This document shows positions 33,761 to 44,572 of a DNA stretch of 64,000 nucleotides, in pieces. Source of the stretch: Denitratimonas tolerans (lineage in GTDB: Bacteria > Pseudomonadota > Gammaproteobacteria > Xanthomonadales > Xanthomonadaceae). The stretch covers positions 124,001-188,000 of the forward strand of contig NZ_JBBDHC010000002.1 in assembly GCF_037203605.1 (NCBI RefSeq), read 5' to 3'. A program made the translations under genes and the position numbers. Below the pieces are notes generated by a model. The model searched no databases. It had not been told where the DNA came from and worked only from the letters and a program-made list of their open reading frames with translations. Numbering within the stretch: position 1 is the stretch's first letter; each line of letters opens with the position of its first letter.

Positions 33761-34531
33761 TCAATACTCGTCGTGCGGTGCCTGCCGCTGCAGGATCGAG
33801 CTGAACTCCTCGGCGAAGGCCTCATAGCGCACGTTGATGCGATCGACCTTGGTCGCGAAGCGGTTGTAGGCCCACACCGCCGGGATGGCGGCGAACAGAC
33901 CCATCGCGGTGGCGACCAGCGCCTCGGAGATGCCCGGGGCCACGGTGGCGATGGTGGCTTCCTTCATCGAGGCCAAGCCGTGGAACGAGATCATGATGCC
34001 CCACACCGTGCCGAACAGGCCGACGTAGGGGCTGATGGAGCCGACGTTGGCGAGCAGTTCAAGATTGCTCTCCAGCCCATCGACCTCGCGCGCGAGGCTG
34101 GCGCGCATCGCGCGCTGCGCGCCCTCGATCTGGGTGCGCGAATCCATGCCGCGCTTCTGCCGCAGGCGGGCGAACTCGCGGAAACCGGCTTCGAAGATGG
34201 CGGCAAGCCCGGTCGGGCGCTGGTCACTTCCGGAAACTTCGCGAAACAGCGCGGCGAGGTCGCCGCCGGACCAGAACCGTTCCTCGAAATCGTCCGCCGC
34301 GCGGTTCGCGCCGCGCAACACGCGGTGCTTGCGGAAGATGATCGCCCAGGACGCCACCGAGGCCAGGAGCAACAGGACAATCACCAGCTGCACCGGCAGG
34401 CTCGCGTGCAGGATGAGCTGGAGGTAATCCAGCCCGGCGTCCGGTGCCGCGGGCAGGCCCGGAATGGGCGCATCCGGCAGCGGCGAAGCGCCAGCCGGGG
34501 CGGCGGACTGCAGCAGGGCCAGGAACATCAT
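33761..34531 (-). CDS. tolQ: Tol-Pal system proton channel subunit TolQ (ExbB family)
   Basis: A 256-residue inner-membrane protein with three helices. Helix 1 is LVIVLLLLASVASWAIIF. Helices 2 and 3 carry the channel motifs NVGSISPYVGLFGTVWGIM and EALVATAMGLFAAIPAVWAYNRF. The N-terminal ~30 residues are Ala/Pro-rich (SAAPAGASPLPDAPIPGLPA), longer than in E. coli. The tandem ATG at 34531 follows an aggtga site. It starts two bases after ybgC ends. Confidence 0.96.
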   Translation of the reverse strand: MMFLALLQSAAPAGASPLPDAPIPGLPAAPDAGLDYLQLILHASLPVQLVIVLLLLASVASWAIIFRKHRVLRGANRAADDFEERFWSGGDLAALFREVSGSDQRPTGLAAIFEAGFREFARLRQKRGMDSRTQIEGAQRAMRASLAREVDGLESNLELLANVGSISPYVGLFGTVWGIMISFHGLASMKEATIATVAPGISEALVATAMGLFAAIPAVWAYNRFATKVDRINVRYEAFAEEFSSILQRQAPHDEY

Positions 34532-34533
34532 CG

Positions 34534-35010
34534 TCAGCTCACCTCGGTCATCGAATTGCGGAATTGCGCCTGCAGCCCGTCGGGCAAGGCACGCGGGCGG
34601 AACGTGGATGCCGCAAGGCAGGCCACGCGGACTTCGGCCTCCAGCAGCACCCGCGCGTCGCAAGGGCGGGCAATGCGCTGGGCGAACGTCACGCTGGCCC
34701 GCCCGACCCCGACGAGGCGGACCTCGACCTCGAGCGCGTCATCCAGCCGCGCCGGTGCCAGGAAATCCAGGCGCATGCCGCGCACCGCGAACACCACGTC
34801 GTCACGATCGCGCAGCGCCTGCTGCGAAACGCCAAGCGCGCGCAGCCATTCGGTCCGCGCGCGCTCCAGAAAACGCACATAGGCGGCGTGGTACACCACC
34901 CCGCCGGCATCGGTATCTTCCCAGTAAACCCGTATCGGCAGGCTGAACGCCTGTGCCTCGGGAATCGGGAATCGGGAGTCGGGAGTCGGCGCGACCGGCG
35001 GAGACGGCAT
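34534..35010 (-). CDS. ybgC: Tol-Pal system-associated acyl-CoA thioesterase YbgC
   Basis: A 158-residue hotdog-fold thioesterase. The active-site region is RVYWEDTDAGGVVYHAAYVRFLERART (catalytic Asp in DTDAGG, then YHAAYV). The ATG at 35010 overlaps the ruvB stop by one base (TGATG). Residues 9-18 (TPDSRFPIPE) are encoded by four 7-base repeats and are not part of the fold, so the normal N-terminus seems to have been extended by repeat DNA. No better start exists between the repeat and the domain. Confidence 0.93.
   Translation of the reverse strand: MPSPPVAPTPDSRFPIPEAQAFSLPIRVYWEDTDAGGVVYHAAYVRFLERARTEWLRALGVSQQALRDRDDVVFAVRGMRLDFLAPARLDDALEVEVRLVGVGRASVTFAQRIARPCDARVLLEAEVRVACLAASTFRPRALPDGLQAQFRNSMTEVS
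34959..34986. repeat. four tandem 7-bp repeats within the 5' end of ybgC
   Basis: Units read cgggaat, cgggaat, cgggagt, cgggagt on the plus strand. A related array (ctccattctccattcccgattc, about 35034-35056) lies just across in the 3' end of ruvB and encodes RuvB's last residues (ESGMENGES). Together the arrays form an imperfect inverted pair across the ruvB/ybgC junction. Because the unit is 7 bases, a gain or loss would shift the ybgC frame. Confidence 0.85.
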
Positions 35011-36053
35011 CAGAACAGCGCCCCCGATTCTCCATTCTCCATTCCCGATTCACGCGCCCGAGGCACCAGCCCAAGGTGCCGGTACGCCTTGGCGCTGGCC
35101 ATGCGGCCGCGCGCGGTGCGAATCAGGTAACCCTGCTGGATGAGGTAGGGCTCGATCACGTCTTCCAGCGTGCCGCGCTCCTCGCTCAGCGCCGCGGCGA
35201 GGGACTCGATGCCGACCGGGCCGCCGTCGAAACTCTCGATGATCATGGTCAGCATGCGCCGGTCGAGCTGGTCGAAGCCTTCCGGGTCGACTTTGAGCAT
35301 GGCCATCGCCGCGTCGGCGATGGCGCGGGTGATGACGCCATCGCCCTTGACCTGCGCGTAGTCGCGCACCCGTCGCAGCAGGCGGTTGGCGATGCGCGGG
35401 GTGCCGCGCGCGCGGCGCGCGATCTCGCCCGCGCCCTCCGGTTCGCAGGGGATCTCGAGGATCTGCGCGGAACGGCGCACGATGCGGGTCAGCTCATCGA
35501 CCGTGTAGAACTCCAGCCGCTGCACGATGCCGAAGCGGTCGCGCAGCGGCGCGGTGAGCAGGCCCGCGCGCGTGGTGGCACCGACCAGGGTGAAGGGCGG
35601 CAGATCGAGCTTGATCGAGCGCGCGGCCGGGCCTTCGCCGATCATGATGTCGATCTGGTAGTCCTCCATCGCCGGATACAGCACCTCCTCCACCACCGGC
35701 TGCATGCGATGGATCTCGTCGATGAAGAGGACGTCGTGCGGCTGCAGGTTGGTCAGGAGTGCGGCCAGATCGCCGGCCTTCTCGATCACCGGGCCGGAGG
35801 TCTGGCGCAGGTTCACGCCCAGCTCGTTGGCGATGACGTGCGACAGGGTGGTCTTGCCCAGCCCGGGCGGGCCGAAGATCAGCACGTGGTCGAGCGCTTC
35901 GCCGCGCTGCTTCGCCGCGTCGATGTAGATGCGCAGCTGTTCGCGCACCGCCTGCTGGCCAAGGTACTGGTCGAGCGTGCGCGGACGGATGTGGGCCTCG
36001 GCCGCGGCGTCCTCGGAGGTGGCATCTGCGGCAATGATGCGATCGGAAGTCAT
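35010..36053 (-). CDS. ruvB: Holliday junction branch migration ATPase RuvB
   Basis: A 347-residue AAA+ motor. Walker A is FGPPGLGKTTLSHVIA, Walker B is VLFIDEIHRM, the sensor region is IGEGPAARSIKLDLPPFTLVGATTRAG, and the C-terminal winged helix includes VIEPYLIQQGYLIRTARGRMAS. The ATG at 36053 (MTSDRIIAADATSED) is the family-like start. The last ~14 residues (ARESGMENGESGALF) come from repeat DNA. ruvA and ruvC are not in the window; it heads the Tol-Pal run. Confidence 0.97.
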   Translation of the reverse strand: MTSDRIIAADATSEDAAAEAHIRPRTLDQYLGQQAVREQLRIYIDAAKQRGEALDHVLIFGPPGLGKTTLSHVIANELGVNLRQTSGPVIEKAGDLAALLTNLQPHDVLFIDEIHRMQPVVEEVLYPAMEDYQIDIMIGEGPAARSIKLDLPPFTLVGATTRAGLLTAPLRDRFGIVQRLEFYTVDELTRIVRRSAQILEIPCEPEGAGEIARRARGTPRIANRLLRRVRDYAQVKGDGVITRAIADAAMAMLKVDPEGFDQLDRRMLTMIIESFDGGPVGIESLAAALSEERGTLEDVIEPYLIQQGYLIRTARGRMASAKAYRHLGLVPRARESGMENGESGALF

Positions 36054-36141
36054 CTGGCCATTGTCACCCAAATCCGCTGCGCGTGGGTCGCATCCGCCGC
36101 GTGCCACCCCGCCGCCGCGTCCGGCGATGTCACCAGCCAAT

Positions 36142-36163
36142 GGTGATGTCACCTGCGGCAGGT
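36142..36163 (+). promoter_or_regulatory. two overlapping palindromes upstream of the ECF sigma gene
   Basis: ggtga-tg-tcacc (36142-36153) and acctgc-g-gcaggt (36151-36163) are perfect inverted repeats ending 13 bases before the ECF start codon. The half gatgtcacc also occurs at 36126-36134. They could be operators or an RNA hairpin near the ribosome-binding region; no promoter consensus can be assigned. Confidence 0.35.
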
Positions 36164-36176
36164 ATCATCGCACCCC

Positions 36177-36734
36177 ATGACGGCCCCACCTCTCGACAAC
36201 GCACCCATCACGCAGTTGCTGCGCGCCTGGTCGGACGGCAAGGACGGTGCCTCCAACGCACTGGCCGATCAGGTCTATGCCGAGCTGCACCGCATTGCGA
36301 GCGTGCAGCTGCAGCGCGAGCGCCGGCCGCAGCTGGAGGCGGCCGAGCTGGTCCACGAGGCCTGGATGCGGGTGGGACAGGCGCATGTCGCCTTCCCCAC
36401 CCGCCAGCACTTTTTCGCCTTCGCCGCGCTGCAGATGCGCCGGCTCCTGGTCGACCTTGCGCGCAGCGCCCGGGCGCGGCCCGGGCAGTCGGACCCGGCC
36501 ACCCTGAGCCTTCGCCTGGTCGATCCTTCGCCGCAGCCCGCCGATCTTGCGATCCTCGGCAATGCGCTCGACCAGCTGGAAAAACTCGATGAGCGCAAGT
36601 CGCAGGCGTTTGCGCTCGCCGAACTTGCGGGATTCCCGCACGATGAAATCGCCGAGATCCTGGCCATCTCGACCGCCACGCTGGAACGCGACCTGCGCTT
36701 CGCGCGCATCTGGCTTGCATCGAGACTGGCATGA
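36177..36734 (+). CDS. ECF-type RNA polymerase sigma factor
   Basis: A 185-residue sigma factor of the group usually paired with Ser/Thr kinases. Region 2 is visible as VYAELHRIASVQLQRER...AAELVHEAWMRVGQ and FFAFAALQMRRLLVDLARS. Region 4 is LDQLEKLDERKSQAFALAELAG followed by HDEIAEILAISTATLERDLRFARIWL. There is no anti-sigma gene; instead the stop overlaps the start of the kinase gene by four bases (ATGA), so the kinase is the likely partner or output. Confidence 0.92.
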   Translation: MTAPPLDNAPITQLLRAWSDGKDGASNALADQVYAELHRIASVQLQRERRPQLEAAELVHEAWMRVGQAHVAFPTRQHFFAFAALQMRRLLVDLARSARARPGQSDPATLSLRLVDPSPQPADLAILGNALDQLEKLDERKSQAFALAELAGFPHDEIAEILAISTATLERDLRFARIWLASRLA

Positions 36735-39199
36735 GTACCGCCATCCGCTGGCAGCGGCTCCAGGATCTGTTCCACGCGGCCTGCGAGCTGCCGGCGGACG
36801 CACGCGACGCCTTTGCGCGAAGCAGCGCAAGCGACGATCCGCTGCTGCTGGACGAGCTGCTGCGCATGCTCGACATCGAGAGCCAGGCCACCCACCGCAT
36901 GCGCAAGCCCGCCGTCAGCGTGATGGAGCTGCTCGCCTCCAATGCCACGCTGCCGCCCGGCACCCGCTTCGGCCCCTGGGCCATCGACGAACCGCTTGGC
37001 CACGGCGGCATGGGCGCCGTGTACCTGGCCCATCGTGCCGACGGTGCCTACCAGCGCCAGGTGGCGCTCAAGCTCATCGACCGCATCGGGCTGGACAGCC
37101 AGCAGCGCGCGTTCTTCGAGGTCGAGCGCCAGATGCTGGCGCAGATGCGTCATCCGGTCATCGCGCTGATCCACGATGCCGGAACCGACGCCGATGACCG
37201 CCCCTGGCTGGTAATGGAATACATCGAAGGCGAGCCGATTTCGCGCTACTGCGAAAATCACGCGCTGCCGCTGCGCGAGCGCCTTGCGCTGTTCCTGCGC
37301 GTATGCGACGGAGTCCAGCATGCGCACCAGAAAGGCGTGGTGCACCGTGACATCAAGCCGGCCAACGTGCTGGTGGAAGAGGTTGACGGCATCGCGCGCC
37401 CGCGCATCATCGATTTCGGCATTGCGGCCGGTATCGGAGGCACCGCGCAGGCCGCGGGAACGCCGGGCTACATGAGTCCCGAGCAGCGCGATCCGAACGG
37501 CCGCTGCGACAGCCGCTGCGACGTGTACGCCCTGGGTGCACTGCTGTACGAGCTGATGGCGGGCGAACGGCCGCCCGCGGAAAACGCGGGGCCGGATGCC
37601 CCCACGCCCTCGCACCGTCTGGCGACGATCCCTGACGACACCCTCCGAGCCCACGCGCGCCAGTGCGGATCCACGCCGGCCGCCCTGCTCAGCACGCTGC
37701 GCAGCGACCTGGACTGGATCGTGCGCAAGGCGATGGCGGAAGATCCCGAGCAGCGTTACGCATCCGTCGCGCTGCTGGCTGAAGATCTGGGCCGCTACCT
37801 CGACGGATACCCGGTCAACGCCGCACCGCCGCGCCGCGCCCAGGCGGTGCGCAAGTTCATTCGCCGCCATCGCATCGGCACCGTCGCCGCCGCAACCGTG
37901 CTGCTGGCCCTGGTCTGCGGCCTCGTCGCGACCACCTGGGCGCTGCAGCGGGCCGAACGCGAAGCTACCCGTGCGCGCGTGACCTCCGACTTCCTCGGCA
38001 GCGTGCTGTCGAGCGTGGATCCGGACTTCGCCCGCGATCTCGATCCCACCCTCATGCTGCGCGTGCTGGATGACGCCGCCCGGCGCACCGCGGTGGAGCT
38101 GGCCGAAGATCCGGAAGGCCGGCTCGCGGTGGAGCTGGTGATTGCCGAGAGCTACACCGGCATCGGCCAGCCGCGCAAGGCGATCCCCCAGCTTCAGGCC
38201 GCACGCGAACAGGTCAACGCGCGCTTTGGCAGCGACAGCCACGAGGCGCTGCTGGTGGCGCAGCGCCTGGGCAGTGCGCTGGTCGATGCCGGGCAGTACG
38301 CCGAATCCGAAGCCGTGCTGCGCGAAGCAATCGACGTCGCCAGCCGCGATCCGCGCCGGACCGGCCCCACGCTGGAAGCCGACCTGCGTTCACGGCTGAG
38401 CTGGACGCTGCGCCAGCGCAGCCAGATGGAAGAAGCCATGGTGCAGGCACAGCGCGCCTATGACGCGCTCGAGGCGCGCGTTCCGGAAAACCACCCGCAG
38501 CTCCTCGATGCCGGACTGCGCCTGTCCATCCTGCTGAGCGATGCGGGAAAATACGACGAGGCCATCGCCCTGCTGCAGGAAATGATCGCGCGGCGCGCGG
38601 AAGACCTCGGCATCGACCACCCGCGCGTCCTGAACATGCGGCTGAGTCTTTCGGTCTTCCACCTGCAAAAGCGCGACTACGCCGGCGCGGAAACCATCCT
38701 CAAGGCGATGCTGGAGCCGGTCGCGAGCCAGTTCGGCGCAGACTCCCCGACCCTCGCCATGGTGCACGGCAACCTGGGCGGCGCGCTGCGCCAGCAGGGT
38801 GGAGTGGCCAGGATCGCCGAGGCGGGACCGCACTACCGCTTCGCCTACGAACATTCCCTGCGCCACAACGGGCCGGACGCACCGATGACCGTGATAGTGC
38901 GCGGCAACCACGCCAACTGGCTGCGCGACAACGGCCAGGCGCAGGAGTCGCGCGATGAGCTGCTGGCGGTACTGGCGCTGGCTGAAACGGTATTCGGCCC
39001 GGAAACCAGCGCCACCGCCGAGACCCTGCGCGGGCTGGGCCTGTCGCAGATCGCCCTGGGCGATCTGGCCGCGGCGCGCGCCAGCCTGGAGCGCTCGCTG
39101 GCCATCCACATCACGCTGTTCGGCAATGCGGACGGGCCGCTGGCGCGCATCCGCGAATCCATCGCCAAGCTCGAAGCGGCCGAAGCTGCGGCACCTTAG
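36731..39199 (+). CDS. Ser/Thr protein kinase with transmembrane helix and extracytoplasmic TPR domain
   Basis: An 822-residue protein. Residues ~75-340 form a Hanks-type kinase: GHGGMG loop at 90-95, VALKLI with Lys114, catalytic HRDIKPAN (205-212, Asp207) and DFG (228-230). One membrane helix (about 383-403, VAAATVLLALVCGLVATTW) leads to a large TPR region (about 420-815) with pairs such as AIPQLQAAREQVNARFG and EEAMVQAQRAYDALEAR. The TPR part is probably periplasmic. Translationally coupled to the ECF sigma gene. The kinase catalytic residues are intact. Confidence 0.93.
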   Translation: MSTAIRWQRLQDLFHAACELPADARDAFARSSASDDPLLLDELLRMLDIESQATHRMRKPAVSVMELLASNATLPPGTRFGPWAIDEPLGHGGMGAVYLAHRADGAYQRQVALKLIDRIGLDSQQRAFFEVERQMLAQMRHPVIALIHDAGTDADDRPWLVMEYIEGEPISRYCENHALPLRERLALFLRVCDGVQHAHQKGVVHRDIKPANVLVEEVDGIARPRIIDFGIAAGIGGTAQAAGTPGYMSPEQRDPNGRCDSRCDVYALGALLYELMAGERPPAENAGPDAPTPSHRLATIPDDTLRAHARQCGSTPAALLSTLRSDLDWIVRKAMAEDPEQRYASVALLAEDLGRYLDGYPVNAAPPRRAQAVRKFIRRHRIGTVAAATVLLALVCGLVATTWALQRAEREATRARVTSDFLGSVLSSVDPDFARDLDPTLMLRVLDDAARRTAVELAEDPEGRLAVELVIAESYTGIGQPRKAIPQLQAAREQVNARFGSDSHEALLVAQRLGSALVDAGQYAESEAVLREAIDVASRDPRRTGPTLEADLRSRLSWTLRQRSQMEEAMVQAQRAYDALEARVPENHPQLLDAGLRLSILLSDAGKYDEAIALLQEMIARRAEDLGIDHPRVLNMRLSLSVFHLQKRDYAGAETILKAMLEPVASQFGADSPTLAMVHGNLGGALRQQGGVARIAEAGPHYRFAYEHSLRHNGPDAPMTVIVRGNHANWLRDNGQAQESRDELLAVLALAETVFGPETSATAETLRGLGLSQIALGDLAAARASLERSLAIHITLFGNADGPLARIRESIAKLEAAEAAAP

Positions 39200-39334
39200 G
39201 GAAGGTCTGAACAAGGCTCCACCGTCATTCCAGCCAAGGCTGGCCGTTTCTGACAGCGGAAGGCCTGTCCAATCCATTCCAAAACAGCAACATGGACCCG
39301 GCCTTCACCGGGATGACGACTTGTTCAGAGGTGC
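39191..39334. repeat. MITE-like element with terminal inverted repeats
   Basis: The ends gcacct...tctgaacaag (39191-39215) and cttgttcaga...aggtgc (39320-39334) are inverted repeats: tctgaacaag/cttgttcaga is perfect, and gcacct/aggtgc is also perfect, though the arms are spaced differently. Between them is a degenerate gtcattcc...gggatgac pair. No coding capacity. The left end overlaps the last codons of the kinase gene. Such short elements are dispersed in related genomes, but only one copy is seen here. Confidence 0.55.
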
Positions 39335-39335
39335 C

Positions 39336-39563
39336 TCAGCGCGCGAGGAAGCGCGCCAGCCGGGCGGCATCGAACGGCCAGTCGAGCTCCACACCCGAGT
39401 CCCCGCAGCGCAGCACCGGAACGCGCGCACCGTAGCGCGCCTCGAGCGCGGCGTCCCCATCGATGAAGAGGCTTTCGAAGTCGGGCGCGCCGGCGCTTGC
39501 GAGCACGTCCAGCGCCAGGTCGCACAGGTGGCAATCATCGCGCTGGAAGAGGATCAGGTTCAC
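39336..39563 (-). CDS. glutaredoxin-like protein (DUF836 family)
   Basis: A 75-residue thioredoxin-fold protein starting at GTG 39563 (VNLILFQRDDCHLCDLALDV). The redox motif is Cys-His-Leu-Cys (residues 11-14), and the cis-Pro region is GARVPVLRCG. The length matches the small YbbN/DUF836 glutaredoxin-like family, which are general or unknown thiol reductants. Divergent from sdaA with a 70-base gap. Confidence 0.88.
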   Translation of the reverse strand: MNLILFQRDDCHLCDLALDVLASAGAPDFESLFIDGDAALEARYGARVPVLRCGDSGVELDWPFDAARLARFLAR

Positions 39564-39633
39564 GGATTGCCGGGGTTCACATCGCGTTGGAGCAATCGCT
39601 CTAGAATAGCGGGTTCTCCCCGGAGTGGTGGTC

Positions 39634-41016
<1,383 letters not shown>

Positions 41017-41174
41017 GCGCGGAATCGCGAGCAGGATCGCTCCCGCAAAACCAGGCGCTTGTGGAGGTTTCCGGACCAGCTCGACGCTCCGAAAACACCC
41101 TTGCGCAATCCGCCCCGGCTCCCGGTCCGGAAACGTTCGCAAATTCCACAGACTCTGACGGAACGCATCGCGCC

Positions 41175-41531
41175 ATGCCCGCCGCACCGACGCTCTGGAC
41201 CTATCTGATACCGGTCCTGCTTCTGGCCTGCTCCAATCTGTTCATGACCTTCGCCTGGTACGGGCACCTCAAGTTCAAGGGCGCGCCGATCCTGCTGGTC
41301 ATCCTGGTCAGCTGGCTGATCGCCCTGCCCGAATACCTCTTCCAGGTGCCGGCCAACCGCATGGGCCACGCGGTCTACACCCTGCCCCAGCTCAAGACGA
41401 TCCAGGAGGTCATCACCCTGACGGTCTTCATCGGCTTCTCGGTCTGGGTCATGGGCGAGCCGATCAAGTGGAACCACCTGGCCGGCTTCGCGCTGATGAT
41501 CGTGGCGGCCTGGCTGATCTTCCGGGCCTGA
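41175..41531 (+). CDS. DUF486 family small membrane protein
   Basis: A 118-residue protein with four helices typical of DUF486: LIPVLLLACSNLFMTFAWYGHLKF, ILLVILVSWLIALPEYLFQVP, then TIQEVITLTVFIGFSVWVM and HLAGFALMIVAAWLIF. The family resembles small multidrug-resistance-like transporters but has no demonstrated substrate. Converges on mazG with a 40-base gap. Confidence 0.92.
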   Translation: MPAAPTLWTYLIPVLLLACSNLFMTFAWYGHLKFKGAPILLVILVSWLIALPEYLFQVPANRMGHAVYTLPQLKTIQEVITLTVFIGFSVWVMGEPIKWNHLAGFALMIVAAWLIFRA

Positions 41532-41571
41532 CCGCCCGCAGCCGCCGGCGTGCCAGTCTTGCGGGGAAGCG

Positions 41572-42378
41572 CTAGGAGCCCGCGTGTCCGCCATCCGCCT
41601 GCAGGCGCTTGACCTCGCGCCACAGCGCTTCCTGTGCCTCCAGACCCAAGGCGTCGAAGGCCAGCCCGCGCGATGCGGCAAGCGACTCCATCGCGCGGAA
41701 GCGCCGCTCGAACTTGGCGTTGGCCTGCCGCAGCGCCGCACCGGGATCGACCCTGGCGTGACGCGCGAGGTTGACGCAGACGAACAGCACGTCGCCGATT
41801 TCGTCCTCCAGCCGCACGGGATCCGCGCCCTGCGCCAGCTCGACCTCGACCTCGACGATCTCCTCGCGCAGCTTGTCCAGCACCGGCGCGACATCGGGCC
41901 AGTCGTAGCCGGTTCGCGCGGCGCGCTTTTGCAGCTTCAGGGCGCGCAGCCACTCGGGCAATCCCGCCGCCACGCCCGCGAGCGCGCTCGGATCGTCATC
42001 GGTGGCGCGCCGCTCCTCGCGCTTGATCGCCTCCCAGTTCGCGGCCACTGTCTCGGCGTCGTTCGCATCCGCATCGCCAAAGACGTGCGGATGGCGGCGG
42101 ACCAGCTTGTCGCGCAGGCCGCGCGCCACGTCGTCGAAATCGAACGCGCCCTCTTCGCTGGCCATCTGCGCGTGGAAGATCACCTGGAACAGCAGGTCGC
42201 CCAGCTCATCCTTGAGCGCGGCGCGGTCGTCGCGGGCGATGGCGTCGGCGACCTCGTAGGCTTCCTCGATGGTATAGGGCGCGATGGAGGAAAAATCCTG
42301 CGCCCGGTCCCACGGGCAGCCGCGGGCGGGATCGCGCAGGCGGGCCATGATGGCCAGCAGTTCATCCATCGAGGCCAT
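41572..42378 (-). CDS. mazG: nucleoside triphosphate pyrophosphohydrolase MazG
   Basis: A 268-residue house-cleaning enzyme that hydrolyses NTPs to NMP and PPi. Both MazG domains are present: CPWDRAQDFSSIAPYTIEEAYEV with KDELGDLLFQVIFHAQ (ExxExxD-type motif), and later DKLREEIVEVEVEL with EDEIGDVLFVCVNLAR. Start 42378 (MASMDELLAIM) is preferred because ggaagg lies 9 bases upstream; 42369 is the alternative. It overlaps the end of cysQ. Confidence 0.95.
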   Translation of the reverse strand: MASMDELLAIMARLRDPARGCPWDRAQDFSSIAPYTIEEAYEVADAIARDDRAALKDELGDLLFQVIFHAQMASEEGAFDFDDVARGLRDKLVRRHPHVFGDADANDAETVAANWEAIKREERRATDDDPSALAGVAAGLPEWLRALKLQKRAARTGYDWPDVAPVLDKLREEIVEVEVELAQGADPVRLEDEIGDVLFVCVNLARHARVDPGAALRQANAKFERRFRAMESLAASRGLAFDALGLEAQEALWREVKRLQADGGHAGS

Positions 42379-43183
42379 CGATCCACGCCTTCCAGGGCAG
42401 GTCGGCATCGCCCAGCGCGATGAAGTCCGGATTGAGCAGCGAGGGGCCGCGGTTGTAGCGCAGCGGCTGGCCATCGAGCCCCAGCACCGCGCCGCCCGCC
42501 GCTTCCAGCACGCACTGGCCGGCAGCGGTGTCCCACTCCGAGGTCGGCCCGAAGCGGGGATAGACGTCGGCGCAGCCTTCCGCGATGCGGCAGAACTTGA
42601 GCGAAGACCCCAGGCCCATGCGCGCATGCTCACCGATCGCATCGAGCGCGCGCGCGGTGCGCGCATCCAGGTGCGAGCGGCTGGCGGCAACGCGCAGCGG
42701 AGCCTGCGCCGGGCGTCGGGTTGCCAGCGCCATGTCGCGATCCACGTTCGCTTCGCGCAGCCAGCAGCCCACGCCGCGACGCGCATGCACCAGATAATCG
42801 AGCACCGGCGCATGCACCACGCCCAGCACCGGCACGCCGTCCTCGATGAGCGCGATGTTCACGGTGAACTCGCCGTTGCGCTTGACGAACTCGCGGGTGC
42901 CGTCGAGCGGATCGACCAGCCAGTAGCGCGACCAGGTACGCCGCGTGTCCCAGTCGATATCGGCCCCCTCCTCCGACAGCAGCGGCAGGTCCGGTGCCAG
43001 TTCGGCCAGGCGCTCGGCGATCACGCGATGGGCGGCAAGATCGGCGGCGGTGAGCGGCGAACGGTCGCTCTTGGCCTGAACCGGGAAGTCGGTGCCGTAA
43101 ACCGCGAGGATCGCGCTGCCGGCCTCGCGCGCGATGGCGACGAGTGCGGCCTGCCACGCCTGCGGGATCGGCGCGTGGCTCAT
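42362..43183 (-). CDS. cysQ: 3'(2'),5'-bisphosphate nucleotidase (CysQ-type)
   Basis: A 273-residue member of the inositol-monophosphatase superfamily. Metal-binding motifs are LLSEEGADIDW, WLVDPLDGTREFVKRNGEF and EWDTAAGQCVLEAAGG. The FVKRN...EFTVNIALIE pattern is typical of CysQ, which removes the sulfate-assimilation by-product PAP. Its ATG overlaps the nudE stop by four bases and its end overlaps mazG. Confidence 0.94.
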   Translation of the reverse strand: MSHAPIPQAWQAALVAIAREAGSAILAVYGTDFPVQAKSDRSPLTAADLAAHRVIAERLAELAPDLPLLSEEGADIDWDTRRTWSRYWLVDPLDGTREFVKRNGEFTVNIALIEDGVPVLGVVHAPVLDYLVHARRGVGCWLREANVDRDMALATRRPAQAPLRVAASRSHLDARTARALDAIGEHARMGLGSSLKFCRIAEGCADVYPRFGPTSEWDTAAGQCVLEAAGGAVLGLDGQPLRYNRGPSLLNPDFIALGDADLPWKAWIDGLDG

Positions 43184-43768
43184 GTCGGCACGGCCATCGC
43201 ACGCGGGGCATCCGCGGGCAGGCTGCCGGCGTCGCGCTGGTGCAGGTATTCGCGCACGATGAAGGCGGCGGCCAGCGAGCGGCCGTCCGAGCAGTCCTCG
43301 CGCAGCATCAGCCGGTCGAGCTCGTCCAGCTTCCACGGCACCACTTCCAGTTCCTCGGGCTCATCGCCGGGCAGGCGCTCGGGATAGAGGTCCTCGGCCA
43401 GCACCAGCCAGCTGTGGTAGGGCATGTAGGCCGGAACCAGGGTCATCTCGCGCAGCACGGTGAGGCGGCGCGCGCCGAACCCGGCCTCCTCTTTCAGCTC
43501 GCGCACCGCCGCCACTTCCAGGGACTCGCCCGGATCGATGCGCCCCTTCACCAGCCCGAGCTCGTAGCGGTGCACGGCGCAGGCGTATTCACGCACCAGC
43601 AGCAGCGTGCCGCGATCGCGCATCGCGGCCACCACCACCGCGCCCTGGCCGCGCGGCACCATGCGCTCGAAGGTGCGCTCGGCATTGTTGGAAAAGCGCA
43701 GGTCGACGCGCTCGATCTGGAAGCGCCCGCCGTAATCCAGGGTGCGGCGGGCGAGGATGTCGGGAAGT

Positions 43769-43776
<8 letters not shown>
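43180..43776 (-). CDS. nudE: nudix hydrolase, NudE-type (ADP compounds)
   Basis: A 198-residue nudix protein. The nudix box spans residues 77-99: GRIDPGESLEVAAVRELKEEAG (Gx5Ex7REUxEExG pattern). Flanking phrases FERMVPRGQGAVVVAAM, VREYACAVHRYELGL and PAYMPYHSWLVLAEDLYPERLPG are characteristic of NudE, which cleaves ADP-ribose, Ap3A and NADH. Overlaps both neighbours (8 bases with the upstream phosphatase, 4 with cysQ). Confidence 0.93.
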
Positions 43777-44568
<792 letters not shown>

Positions 44569-44572
<4 letters not shown>

